A DNA stretch of 64,000 nt. Origin: Cellvibrionaceae bacterium (lineage in GTDB: Bacteria > Pseudomonadota > Gammaproteobacteria > Pseudomonadales > Cellvibrionaceae). Below the pieces are notes generated by a model, which searched no databases, was not told the DNA's origin, and saw only the letters and a list, made by a program, of their open reading frames with translations. Location of the stretch: positions 1 to 64,000 of the forward strand of contig JAGKXA010000001.1 in NCBI GenBank assembly GCA_021151615.1, written 5' to 3'. The translations under genes were made by a program, and so were the position numbers. Shown piece after piece: positions 44,574 to 53,999 of this stretch. Each line of letters starts with the position of its first letter. Position 1 is the stretch's first letter.

Positions 44574-45839
44574 TTATTGATGCGCGGGCTTGCTCAGGGC
44601 GCCGAGTAGTTGCAAACGATAGCTTGCTTCCAGCATCGCGCGGCTATTGTGGAGTGGGCCTTTCATCGGGCCGGCACGCGGTTCTGTGCGCTGTTTACCC
44701 GCGGTATCTGTGCCCCAATGCCAATCGCCCTGCGGATGAGCAAGGTGTGCTTTGATAAAGCCCCAGTTGCGCATGGCGCCCATGAAGAATTGCATATCGC
44801 CACTGATTTGATAGGCGCCAAGGAAGGAAACCAGCGCTTCACCCTGTGCCCACCAGTCTTTATTGGTTTCATTGGGGTTATTGACCAGCCCGCCGGTGCC
44901 ATCAAGCGCTTTCAAGCCTGTGGCCGCTATCTTCACGGCCAACTGCTCTGTCTGTGTGATGAGCGCTTCGTCATCTTGCACTTTGGCGGCAATGACCAGT
45001 GACCAGGCGGCTTCCTGATCCAGACCGTTGTTGATGATGTCGCTCTGTGCTTTCCAGTTGCTGGAGAAGTTCAGGCCGAAATGACCAGTCTTGCTGTTAT
45101 AGGCCTTGGCTTGTAGCAGGTCGATCAGGGCTTTGTGGCTTTTCTTCAACTCGGCGTCCGGCCAGAGTGCCAGCAGGCGGCTGTAGGCTTGCAGCACCAT
45201 TAGCTGGGTTTGCAGGGTTTTATCGGCGCCGCTGTTAAAGCTATCAACTGCTTTGTCGGCACTCCAATCTTGATTCAGGGTTTGCGCATAGCCGCCCTGA
45301 GTATTGTCGCGCGCGTGTTTTTCCAGCAATTGATACAGAGCCTTGGCTTGTTCCAGTGCTGGTTTGTGAGTGCGGGCATATTCACCAAAGGCGAGTAGGG
45401 CGAGGGCTTGGGCGTAGATTTGTTTGTGGCTTTGGGCCGGTTTCCCGCTGCCATCTACCGACCAATAAACACCACCGTGTTTCTTATCCAGAAAGTTTTT
45501 TTCCAGATCGGCAAATGCGTAGTTGGCCAGCTTTTTATAGTCGGCACTGGAGACTTCGGCATCGGTGGCGGAGAAGGCCCAGAGTATTTCGCTGGTGAGT
45601 GTCAGGCTGCGTGTCGCGTCGGGAGCTGCAGCTCCTTTGTCATCAATCAATCCGTAAAACCCTTTATTCGCCGGGTTAGGCAGGTTCTTTTGCCAGAAGG
45701 GCAGTATGTTGCTGGTCAATTCCTGCTGGAACTCATTGGACATTTGCAAGAGCGCTTCGGCGGAGGGAGCCGGAATGGTTTGGGCAGAGACCAGGGCAGG
45801 CGCAGTCAGGATCGCCAGACCGAGAAGTAGTCGTTTCAT
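44574..45839 (-). CDS. Exported AGE-family protein (N-acylglucosamine 2-epimerase fold) with changed active site
   Basis: Start ATG 45839 with signal peptide (LGLAILTAPALVSAQ). The 421-residue alpha/alpha barrel has recognisable blocks: YWSVDGSGKP, KQIYAQALALLAFGEYA, and the C-terminal KGPLHNSRAMLE (His397 matches a catalytic His of cellobiose 2-epimerases). However, the conserved HDxE block reads NGLDQEAAW, with Leu273 at the second catalytic His, and the THLHxLEA block reads TQLMVLQA. So epimerase activity is doubtful; it may be a binding protein or catalyse something else. The periplasmic location fits oligosaccharide handling. PhoX follows upstream. Confidence 0.75.
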   Translation of the reverse strand: MKRLLLGLAILTAPALVSAQTIPAPSAEALLQMSNEFQQELTSNILPFWQKNLPNPANKGFYGLIDDKGAAAPDATRSLTLTSEILWAFSATDAEVSSADYKKLANYAFADLEKNFLDKKHGGVYWSVDGSGKPAQSHKQIYAQALALLAFGEYARTHKPALEQAKALYQLLEKHARDNTQGGYAQTLNQDWSADKAVDSFNSGADKTLQTQLMVLQAYSRLLALWPDAELKKSHKALIDLLQAKAYNSKTGHFGLNFSSNWKAQSDIINNGLDQEAAWSLVIAAKVQDDEALITQTEQLAVKIAATGLKALDGTGGLVNNPNETNKDWWAQGEALVSFLGAYQISGDMQFFMGAMRNWGFIKAHLAHPQGDWHWGTDTAGKQRTEPRAGPMKGPLHNSRAMLEASYRLQLLGALSKPAHQ

Positions 45840-46231
45840 GTTGTACCTGTTGTTATTGATGGTGTTATTAGTTGTTATCGTAGGAAGTGCTGCGTCCCGG
45901 CGAAGTGTGCGAGTTGCTGTGACGCGAAATGTTGCGCTCGCAGTCTATCCCAGAGGTTGGTAGGAGTGGTGAGTAGCGAGTCGGTTTTTATCAGAAAGAT
46001 ATGAATTATCGGTGAAAAATGCACCGATGTTTTTAGTAATAAAACTGATTATGAAAAAAGGGGCCCAAAGGCCCCCTTCGACGAGATCCTGCACAACCTC
46101 CTTGTTTGCCTCCTTGCGGCTATTACGTTCCCTGTATTGTTATGATGATAGGAGCGAGTTACAGACTGATTAACATCCTGTTAATAGTTGGTGTCACAAC
46201 TTAAGTGCCACACTCATTCACTACCAAGCTC
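45840..46231. other. Intergenic region with a terminator
   Basis: About 390 bp between the AGE-family gene and phoX. Apart from the terminator at 46054-46077 I see no gene; it presumably holds the promoter of the AGE-family gene near 45870-45960. Confidence 0.4.
46054..46077 (-). terminator. Rho-independent terminator downstream of phoX
   Basis: Read on the minus strand: GGGGGCC-TTT-GGGCCCC followed by TTTTTT. It lies about 155 bp after the phoX stop codon and separates phoX from the AGE-family gene. Confidence 0.82.
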
Positions 46232-48277
46232 TTAACTGCCGATCAGGCCGCCATCATTTTTAGTCACGATGACCGTGGCTGAACGAGGACGTGCGCTACC
46301 GCCATCTGGCCAATTACTGGTGAAGGCTGTGGGGGTAGAGCGGTCGCCCGGGTGCTGGATGTTGACGAACATGGTTTTCAAATCCGGGGTCAGTGTTACA
46401 CCGGTCACTTCGGCATCCACCGGGCCGACAAAAAAGCGCTTCACCTGCTTGGTTACCGGATCAGCGGCCAGCATCTGGTTATTACCGTAGGGGCCGCTCG
46501 CTTGCTGGCTGCCGCTCATGTCGGTTTGAATCCAGGCCACACCGCGGGTATCAATCAACAAGCCATCGGGACTCGCGAAGTGGTTGTCAGCAGTCAGGGT
46601 GATGGCCGTGTCGCCGGTTCCGGTTTTGGTGCCTACATCGCCACCCAGCAGGAAGATGTCCCATTTGAAGGTGGTTTTGTCGGCATCTTCGCGCCAGCGG
46701 ATGATATGGCCCGTTGCATTGTTAGCGCGTGGGTTGGCGGCATCAATTTGCGCTTCGGTGCGGCTGGTGTTGTTGGTGAGGGTGAAGTACACCTCGCCGG
46801 TCTTTGGATGCACAGCACCCCATTCCGGGCGATCCATTTTGGTGGCGCCCATCAAATCTGCGGCGGTGCGGGTATTGATCAGCAGGTCTGCCTGATCGGC
46901 AAAGCTCACGCCAGCTGCCGCTGCCTTGGCGGTAAAGGCGCTGTTAGTGATGTCCAGTGGTAGCCACTCGCCGGTGCCATCGGCATTGAATTTGGCAACA
47001 TAGAGGACGCCAGTGTTGAGCAGCCAGCCGCCAGCGGTTGCCTTGTAGAAAGGCTCGGCAGAGACAAATTTGTAGATGTACTCATTTTGCGAGTCATCGC
47101 CTGAGTAGCAAACAACGGGTTTACCTTCAACTGCAGGGGCGAAGATCACACCTTCATGGCCAAAGCGACCCAAGGCTGTGCGTTTTTGCGGACGACCTTC
47201 CGGATCGAATGGGTCAATTTCCACCATCCAGCCAAAGGTGTTTGGCTCGTTGCGATAGTCATCCATGGCGGTCGCGCCTTTGGTGGACGCGTCAAAGCGG
47301 ACATATTCATCGGCGGCAGAGTCGGCAACTTCCCAGTAATAGCGACCGTTTTTAGTGCCCACGCCATAGCGCTTGTGTTCGCGCGGTTGGGTAGCGTCCT
47401 TGTTCATAAAGTAGCCTGCCCAGTTTTCCTCGGCAGTCAAATAGGTGTGCCAGGGGGTGGCACCCATGCCGCAGTTGTTCAGAGTGCCACGGGTGCTAGT
47501 GCCGTTAGGGCTGTATTTGGTGGCGAGCTTGGCGTTACCTGAGGCGGGGCCGCGAATATCCATAGGCGTCGCACCGGTGATGCGGCGGTTAAACGGGCTG
47601 CCGCTGACAACTTGCCAGTTGTTACCGTTTTTGCGGATATGGATAACACTCACACCATGGGCAGCAATTTCCTTGCGCACTTCATCGGCCGGGCGGGTAG
47701 CGCCCAGGGTTTGGCCTTTGGTGTGAATCAACGCGGGGTCTATGTATTCGTGATTCATCACCAGCAATCCTTCACTGGAGTTGGTGCCGGTGGTCTTGGC
47801 GTCCATAGGGAAGAAGTATACGCCGTCGTGATGTGCACCAACTTGTTGTTCTTGATCGGCACCGGTGTTGGAGGCGTCAGGTTTGTAAGCTGGCAGGGTG
47901 CCGGTCAATGGAGTTCCCCATGGCACAAAAGAGACGGCGGTATAACCGCTTGGCACTGTGATTGCGTCGGCACGGGAAGTCGCAATAGCGGTGAAACCGA
48001 GCAGAGGTGCAACCGATGAAGAGGCTGCCGAGCTGCTGGACGCAGGAGTGCTGCTGGCACTGGAAGACGATGGGATTTGCGAGTTGGCTTTTTTGTCGTC
48101 ATCACCACCACAAGCAACCAGGCTGGCGCCCATAAACGCAGCCACCGCAGTGCTCAGGCTACCTTTCAGGAACTGGCGACGCTGGGTCAATATTTCACCA
48201 AAGGTCGGATTGTTGGAGGTGTTCGACATAGGCTCAATACCTGAGTTGTCGATTTCATAAAGGATATGGTCACTCAT
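46232..48277 (-). CDS. phoX: PhoX-family alkaline phosphatase (DUF839), Tat-exported
   Basis: ATG 48277 follows AGGAAG. The 681-residue protein has a twin-arginine signal (RRQFLKGS at 33-40, then AAFMGASLVACGG) and a Ser-rich linker. The PhoX domain contains DGVYFFPMD, LLVMNHEYIDP, TPWHTYLTAEENWAGYF and HEGVIFAPAVEGKPVVCYSGDD, with acidic residues that bind Ca/Fe in known PhoX. It releases phosphate from organic phosphoesters in the periplasm under phosphate limitation. A degenerate Pho-box-like sequence (CTGTCG...ATGACAT on the minus strand) lies at about 48336-48353, too weak to rely on. Confidence 0.92.
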   Translation of the reverse strand: MSDHILYEIDNSGIEPMSNTSNNPTFGEILTQRRQFLKGSLSTAVAAFMGASLVACGGDDDKKANSQIPSSSSASSTPASSSSAASSSVAPLLGFTAIATSRADAITVPSGYTAVSFVPWGTPLTGTLPAYKPDASNTGADQEQQVGAHHDGVYFFPMDAKTTGTNSSEGLLVMNHEYIDPALIHTKGQTLGATRPADEVRKEIAAHGVSVIHIRKNGNNWQVVSGSPFNRRITGATPMDIRGPASGNAKLATKYSPNGTSTRGTLNNCGMGATPWHTYLTAEENWAGYFMNKDATQPREHKRYGVGTKNGRYYWEVADSAADEYVRFDASTKGATAMDDYRNEPNTFGWMVEIDPFDPEGRPQKRTALGRFGHEGVIFAPAVEGKPVVCYSGDDSQNEYIYKFVSAEPFYKATAGGWLLNTGVLYVAKFNADGTGEWLPLDITNSAFTAKAAAAGVSFADQADLLINTRTAADLMGATKMDRPEWGAVHPKTGEVYFTLTNNTSRTEAQIDAANPRANNATGHIIRWREDADKTTFKWDIFLLGGDVGTKTGTGDTAITLTADNHFASPDGLLIDTRGVAWIQTDMSGSQQASGPYGNNQMLAADPVTKQVKRFFVGPVDAEVTGVTLTPDLKTMFVNIQHPGDRSTPTAFTSNWPDGGSARPRSATVIVTKNDGGLIGS

Positions 48278-48512
48278 CGGTTGCTTCCTGTGATTTTGGT
48301 TGACTAGGATTTGGCAACGATTAAAGCGACGCTATATGTCATTCAGGCGACAGATTTTTGAAGATTTGGTAACAAGCCTATGACGCTTTGATGAATTGTT
48401 TAGATGCTATTCAGCCGATAAGGCTAATGGCTTTGTGGTGATGGATTTATTACTGCGGCAGTTAAATCTGCTACGCTTGGGCAATCTTGTAAATTGATAG
48501 TTGTTGAGATCT

Positions 48513-49385
48513 ATGGAATCCAGCGCACAACCGGTGCAAACCGATTATTCAGTCTATCGCAGTGTGATCAATAACCTGCTGAGCGGGAGCGAACAGTTAC
48601 CCAGTTTGCCCAGTATTACCTTTGAAATTCGTAAAGCGATGGGGCAACAAGACTTGTCCATGGTTGAGTTGAGTAGGCTATTGGCGAAAGATCCCGCGCT
48701 TTCAGCGGTCTTGCTCAAGTACGCTTCCAGCCCTTTGGTGGGTAGCCAGACTCCGCCGCAAAATTTGTTGGACGTGATTCGTTTGCTGGGGATGAACCAG
48801 GTGGAGCGCATAACTATGGTGCATTCCATCAAAAGTTTATTTTCTGTTCACTCGGTCAAACACAAACGCCTGTTTTTGGAGGCCTGGCGACGCTTGGCGC
48901 TTAAGGCGAGTTTGAGTACTTATATTGCCAAGCAGGTTCATATACGCAATGTGCTACCCGATAACGTACTCATGGCGGCACTGCTCAGCGAAGTGGGCAC
49001 GCTTGCCGTGCTCTCGGCATTTAAAAACAGTGAGGCTACGCCGGATATTCCAACCTATGTGGCACTTTGCCGCGAATATGCAAAATCACTGGGTGTTATC
49101 ACGCTCAAACAATGGCAAGTGGATGAGCAATACCTGAAAGTAGTGCAGGAAATTGGCCATTGGAAAGAGGAAAGCCCCGGCCCGGTTAACCTCAGCGATA
49201 TTATTAATTTGGGGTTGTATCACTCTCTCAAACTTAGCTACACCAAAACGGATTTGCCACCGCTGCAGGAAATCACGGCCTATAAAAAACTGGACGAACC
49301 TGCGAATAAAATGATTGCGGGTGGCTTGGATTTGGTGATGACCAATATTCAGGAAATACGCGTGGTGGCGAAGAGTTTGTTCTAA
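48513..49385 (+). CDS. HDOD-domain signalling protein
   Basis: ATG 48513 is preferred over TTG 48501. The 290-residue protein carries an HDOD domain (residues about 25-220): LPSLPSITFEIRKAMGQQDLSMVELSRLLAKDPALSAVLLKYASS, then NLLDVIRLLGMNQVERITM and LSEVGTLAVLSAF. HDOD is a degenerate HD fold used in signal transduction, often with c-di-GMP or chemotaxis pathways; catalytic HD residues are absent. It stands divergent from phoX and convergent with lodB. Confidence 0.87.
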   Translation: MESSAQPVQTDYSVYRSVINNLLSGSEQLPSLPSITFEIRKAMGQQDLSMVELSRLLAKDPALSAVLLKYASSPLVGSQTPPQNLLDVIRLLGMNQVERITMVHSIKSLFSVHSVKHKRLFLEAWRRLALKASLSTYIAKQVHIRNVLPDNVLMAALLSEVGTLAVLSAFKNSEATPDIPTYVALCREYAKSLGVITLKQWQVDEQYLKVVQEIGHWKEESPGPVNLSDIINLGLYHSLKLSYTKTDLPPLQEITAYKKLDEPANKMIAGGLDLVMTNIQEIRVVAKSLF

Positions 49386-49416
49386 TTTCTGCAGTAAATG
49401 CGCGCTAGTTAAAAAA

Positions 49417-50424
49417 TTAGGGCGCGTTTATCCTCGTTAAAAACTCTGCTCCTGCGGGTGAATCCAAATAGAATCGCAGCAAGGTATTTTTCTCACGGAA
49501 GAATTGCGTGTTAATCCACTCGCGGTAAGTTTGAATAAGCATTTCTTGCGAGATTTTTTGATTAAATAATCCATCCAGTAAGTGGCTGCACATTATGCCG
49601 CTCATCAATGCTCTAAGCACGCCGTGAGATGACGATGGATCGAAGCTGATTGCGGTATCGCCCACTAATATAAATCCGGGGCCTACGGACTCGGGGCGTC
49701 GTTGCCAGCTTACATTCATTCCTGTTGCGCAATCACTTTTATCGCCAATACGCAACTCAACCCAGGCAGTGCGATTGGAATTGATCGGCGCCTGCCAGTG
49801 CCAACCCTGCACATTGAAACGAAACCTCGGCTGCCCCGCCAGCTCGGGCAATGGATGATCGTGCCAGCCGAATTTTACGTGCAGGGGAGGCGAATGAATT
49901 TCGGTGGGCAGTTGCAACGCTTGTGCTAACCAGGCATTGCGACCGCTGGCATCTATCGTCCATGCAGCGTGAATAATTTGCCCATTGATGACTGCGCCTG
50001 TAACAGTGTTTTGGTTGGTGAGCAGTTCTTGCGGGCGCGCTTTACGCATTAGGGTTGCTCCCGACTCAATAACGGCCTGCTGTAATAATTCACCCAGAAC
50101 TTTCCGGTCTGCCTGGAATCCCCGCCATGGGCCCCGTTGATCTTTGCCATAGGCGGAAAAGTGCTGTGTGCCATAGGTGTCTATCCAGATACCCTGATGG
50201 CGAGCGAAATTTGCCTGGAGAAATTTTTCAGCGATACCCAATTGTTGGAGCAATGGTTCTACGCCCGGGTGCAGGGTTTCACCGGGCGAATTTTTTGGGC
50301 CGCTGCAAGTATCAGCAATGAACACCCTTAACCCGGATTGACGCGCGCGCAGGGCGGCAGCGCAGCCTGCTGGCCCTGCGCCAAGTATTAATAGATCGAT
50401 TTCAATTGGACTATCGCTTGTCAT
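49417..50424 (-). CDS. lodB: LodB-like FAD-dependent oxidoreductase
   Basis: A 335-residue flavoprotein with an N-terminal dinucleotide-binding motif (LLILGAGPAGCAAALRARQSGLRV), the GETLHPG segment and GDTAISFDPSSSHGVLRALMSG near the FAD. LodB-type proteins are required to make the tryptophan-derived quinone cofactor of the LodA oxidase. Its gene lies 57 bp downstream of the LodA-like gene on the same strand, the classic arrangement, which strongly supports the assignment. It also resembles halogenase-like flavoproteins. Confidence 0.85.
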   Translation of the reverse strand: MTSDSPIEIDLLILGAGPAGCAAALRARQSGLRVFIADTCSGPKNSPGETLHPGVEPLLQQLGIAEKFLQANFARHQGIWIDTYGTQHFSAYGKDQRGPWRGFQADRKVLGELLQQAVIESGATLMRKARPQELLTNQNTVTGAVINGQIIHAAWTIDASGRNAWLAQALQLPTEIHSPPLHVKFGWHDHPLPELAGQPRFRFNVQGWHWQAPINSNRTAWVELRIGDKSDCATGMNVSWQRRPESVGPGFILVGDTAISFDPSSSHGVLRALMSGIMCSHLLDGLFNQKISQEMLIQTYREWINTQFFREKNTLLRFYLDSPAGAEFLTRINAP

Positions 50425-50481
50425 AAATTGAATGTTTGTTGCCGGCGTAAAAACGATTTTCCATCAATGTGAGCCAGAGAG

Positions 50482-52767
50482 TTAATGTGGATGGAAACTA
50501 AAGGCCGCATTGCCATTTTTGTAGGCTACTCCTGCAGTGCTGTACTGGCAGAGATGAATTCTTTTCACCTGCCGGCGCACGCGGTCTAATTCGCTGGTGG
50601 GTTTTCGTTTGCCGGTGAGTTCAGCAAATTCCAATAAATAGCCATCGCCGGTTAATTTATTGCTGCCTGGGTTAGCCAAGCCCCAATCTGCGATTTTTCG
50701 AAATGATACCAGGCAAAGATTGTCGGAATCACTTGCTTCCAGCACTGCTTCACTGGCATTAAAGGCAAGATTACGCGCAATTAGATCTTCGCTTTGTACA
50801 TAGGCGGTAAGGTCAAGGCGAATGCGTCCCGCCAATGCGTGGGCCACATAATCAGAGCGTTCAATAGCGACGTAATTGACATAGCGTTTGTTATCGATTG
50901 TTTCAAAAAACGGCCCGTACTCACCGTCCCAGCCGCGATAGGTTTTGATTTTTTTAGCAATTACATGTTGGTGTGCCGGGTGAAAACCCAACTCTTCATC
51001 CAGCATGGGCAGTTGGTTGCCAAAACCTTCATTTCCAAAGGTGCGGCCATTGTCCGGCGCTACACTGGGCCAAAAGGAGGCGAGGGCCGCGCAGAGTTTT
51101 GCATCTTCCGGAAACGGTGAGCCCAAGCCGGAACTGGAGAGAAAGGAACCCACTGCATCGCGACTGCGCGCTGTGTCCCAGCCGGGCGCAAACACGTTGG
51201 AGGCCGCATCGGGCAAGTGACTGATCTTGTAATTGGGTTGGCCGGGAATTGATGTTTTTGTGCCCGAAGCGAGACTGCCGAGAATGGCAGTGAGGGTTTT
51301 GTCATCGCGACGAAAAGCTTGCGTTGCAGGATTGGACGGGCGTGGTAGCAGTGGATTCACTGGCAGTAAACGCTGTTTTGATAAAGGTTCAACGTTGCTA
51401 ATCGTGGGTGCAGCTTCCACTTCCATTTGATCCGCCAACGGAAAAAAATCCGGCGCAGTAACCAGCGAGAAAGCCGGGAAATTTTCGCGCGCTTTTTTCA
51501 AGCCAGTCACCACGGCCTCAACGCAACCATCGCAGGAATCGTCCACAAAATGTGCTGCCGGGTAACCTCCTTTTTCCAGTAAGTTTGAAAAAATAGCGGC
51601 ATCCAGCGTGTTTAAATTTTTGGGTTTCTGATCGATAGATCCGAGGGGTTTGATTTCATGGCGAATATTGACATATTCGGGTGCAATACGGTCATCGCCG
51701 TGGGATGGGATTTCCAAAGAGGATTCCATATAGCGAGTTTCACGATCGCGAATATTGGCGCGTTTGCGCGGCACAATAAAATGCGCGATTTGTTCCTTGT
51801 TGGAGACAGAATTTTTTTGTGCGGCGGTGCGGATCAAGGCTTTCGCCGGTGTGGGCACCAACAGGGCAGAGGCACCGGATTTTTGGAGCGAAACCAAATT
51901 GCCGCCGTTGCGTGAATCGCGCACGTAGGGGTATTGGTTAATATCGAATCCTTCAGGAATAGGTAAGCCGCCTTCTGCCTCAGACAGTATGTGTGTCATA
52001 CGCAGTTTTTCGTTGCGATGGTATTCCAAAAAATCAATATTAATATTACATCCGGCGAGACATTCACTGCCAGCAAATAATTTATGTACCGGAAATAAAA
52101 AATTACGGTTGTTATCGCCGCGTTGTACACCTTGTATTGTGCCGTTTGCCCCGGGTTTTGCGCGTCGCGCCAGGAATACCGCGTAGCGTGCAGGCAGAAC
52201 TGAAATGCCATTGTTGTTGTTTTCAGGCAGTACCCAAAAGCTGCGTCGCTGCGCGTTGTAATTGGGGGCTGCTGTGCCTACGCGGGCTACCCCTGTGCGG
52301 GAATAAATAAAATCCGCAAATCTCAAATGCGCGCTTCGGCTGCCCTCGCGGTATTGATAGGAAAATACAGCAATGACGGTGTTATCCAGGTCTTTGCGGT
52401 TGGCAACCAAACTATAAATGTAATTTTCTACAACATCTAATTCTTCCAGCGTTGGGTAATCACTTTGCTTGGCTGACGGTGCACCTGTTGCGGTTGGATG
52501 AATCAATGGGGATGAGAGTACATGAAACAGTAAACTTTGTTCAGGACGACCAGGCGTAATTGCTTTGTTGGCTAAGGGATGAAAATCTTCAAGCCCGCTT
52601 TGGGTTCGATCAATGTGCTTGAGCGATTTGGCGAGAGCTTTTTTAAATTCGTTGATACCGGGTTGCGCTATATCCAGCGTGCCGTTGGTTAAGGCTAATA
52701 GTAATTCGCGCCAGCCGCGTGGTGCGAGGCGGTCACAAATTTCTTTTACATCGTTAATCAAACTCAT
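50482..52767 (-). CDS. lodA: LodA-like quinoprotein amino-acid oxidase (CTQ-dependent)
   Basis: ATG 52767 follows AAGGAG; the frame to 52899 adds an unrelated stretch. The 761-residue product shows family segments TGVARVGTAAPN (LodA usually IGIARVGNS), FVDDSCDGCVEAVV, and DAKLCAALASFWP followed by RGWDGEYGPFF, where the cysteine and tryptophan of the cysteine tryptophylquinone cofactor are expected. An N-terminal extension of about 180 residues precedes the core and is longer than in LodA of Marinomonas. LodA-type enzymes oxidise lysine or glycine and release hydrogen peroxide, giving antibacterial activity. The substrate here cannot be predicted. Partner lodB follows. Confidence 0.83.
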   Translation of the reverse strand: MSLINDVKEICDRLAPRGWRELLLALTNGTLDIAQPGINEFKKALAKSLKHIDRTQSGLEDFHPLANKAITPGRPEQSLLFHVLSSPLIHPTATGAPSAKQSDYPTLEELDVVENYIYSLVANRKDLDNTVIAVFSYQYREGSRSAHLRFADFIYSRTGVARVGTAAPNYNAQRRSFWVLPENNNNGISVLPARYAVFLARRAKPGANGTIQGVQRGDNNRNFLFPVHKLFAGSECLAGCNINIDFLEYHRNEKLRMTHILSEAEGGLPIPEGFDINQYPYVRDSRNGGNLVSLQKSGASALLVPTPAKALIRTAAQKNSVSNKEQIAHFIVPRKRANIRDRETRYMESSLEIPSHGDDRIAPEYVNIRHEIKPLGSIDQKPKNLNTLDAAIFSNLLEKGGYPAAHFVDDSCDGCVEAVVTGLKKARENFPAFSLVTAPDFFPLADQMEVEAAPTISNVEPLSKQRLLPVNPLLPRPSNPATQAFRRDDKTLTAILGSLASGTKTSIPGQPNYKISHLPDAASNVFAPGWDTARSRDAVGSFLSSSGLGSPFPEDAKLCAALASFWPSVAPDNGRTFGNEGFGNQLPMLDEELGFHPAHQHVIAKKIKTYRGWDGEYGPFFETIDNKRYVNYVAIERSDYVAHALAGRIRLDLTAYVQSEDLIARNLAFNASEAVLEASDSDNLCLVSFRKIADWGLANPGSNKLTGDGYLLEFAELTGKRKPTSELDRVRRQVKRIHLCQYSTAGVAYKNGNAAFSFHPH

Positions 52768-52855
52768 CTTTGTTCTCCTTGAAAATTCTTGTTTTACAGA
52801 TACCAAAAAAAGAGGCGTTAAATACCACTGATAAAATGATGTAGTCCATGTGAAT

Positions 52856-53884
52856 TTATTTGCCTGGGTGTCCTGCTCGAATCGCCCGTGCCAACTCAAG
52901 TACCGACAATGGCGCTGACCCTTCCGCTTTATTGCTCACTGTGACAAAAACATTGTGCCCCGCACTGGCGGTACCGGCAATTACGCGGACTAACGCTGCA
53001 CCTGTTTCCGGATCGGGATCGATTATTTTGTCGTAAGGTTCATAGGCGTCGCGCGCATCTTCATAACCAAAAGCGCCGTGGATCGGGTTTAAATTCCAGC
53101 GGCAGACCAGGGGGCCGGGCCAGAGTGCGCGAAGGATAGGAAGTTGTTCGGCAATAGGTGGCATTTTTGCGTGAAGCCCCATGCAGTAGGTCGCGCCGGT
53201 AGCACGCAAGGCGTTTACAAATTGCGGTGTTAGCCATTGTGGATCGCGCACCTCCACAGCGACTACGCCATCGGGCGCTAAGGGTTTTAAATCGGGAATT
53301 GCGCTTAATAACCTGTGTAAACGATCAATTAATTTTGGCATTTGTGCCAACCAGGCGCCGGGCAGGGGGCTGATCTGGAATACCAGTGCGCCGAGCTTTT
53401 GTCCCAAGCCCTCCAGTGCGGGTTCAACAAACATCTGCACCGCTTCTTCGGCATGTAAAAAATGCGCATTGGTGCGCATGCCACGACCGGATTCATCGCG
53501 CACCAGGGCATCGGTAATCAAACTCGGTGCTTTTACCACAAAGCGAAAATCCGGCCTTACTTGCGATGCGTATTGTGCAAATTGCGCAACATTAAGCGGG
53601 CGATAAAAACTGCGATCAATACTGACGGTGCGCATTAACGGATGCTTGGCGTAGGCCGTTAAACCATAGCGTGACAAGTTGGTTTCTGAATATTCACCAT
53701 CCCACACCAGTCCATCCCAGCCGGGATAATTCCACGAGGAGGTGCCCAGGCGCAGGTGCGCGGGCAGGGCAGCTGCCAGTTCAATCCATTCGGGGGAAGC
53801 AGCAACGGGTGTTATGTCGCGGCTGGATTTTCGCGCGGATTTTGGGGCCGGTGTTCCAGGTTCGTCGAATAAAGGGTTTTGCAT
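52856..53884 (-). CDS. DUF72-family protein
   Basis: A 342-residue TIM-barrel-like protein: RLGTSSWNYPGWDGLVWDG, SIDRSFYRPLNVAQFAQYASQVRPDFRFVVKAPSLIT and VAVEVRDPQW match the DUF72 family. Function is unknown; a hydrolase or metal role is sometimes proposed. The start is ATG 53884. The N-terminus has a Lys/Pro-rich extension (DEPGTPAPKSARKSSRD). It is 88 bp upstream of lodA on the same strand, so the three genes may be co-transcribed. Confidence 0.85.
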   Translation of the reverse strand: MQNPLFDEPGTPAPKSARKSSRDITPVAASPEWIELAAALPAHLRLGTSSWNYPGWDGLVWDGEYSETNLSRYGLTAYAKHPLMRTVSIDRSFYRPLNVAQFAQYASQVRPDFRFVVKAPSLITDALVRDESGRGMRTNAHFLHAEEAVQMFVEPALEGLGQKLGALVFQISPLPGAWLAQMPKLIDRLHRLLSAIPDLKPLAPDGVVAVEVRDPQWLTPQFVNALRATGATYCMGLHAKMPPIAEQLPILRALWPGPLVCRWNLNPIHGAFGYEDARDAYEPYDKIIDPDPETGAALVRVIAGTASAGHNVFVTVSNKAEGSAPLSVLELARAIRAGHPGK

Positions 53885-53999
53885 AATTAATACGGCGTTA
53901 TTAATGTCAACTGATCACAGCCTGGTGATGGAGCTGATTGATTATGACACAGGTGTTATTCAGAACTCACTTTGTGTGAGCTCTGAATGAAACAAATAA

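Noticed and set aside
48336..48353. Pho-box upstream of phoX
   Set aside because: Only one half matches the PhoB consensus well; I mention it in the phoX entry but do not list it as a site.
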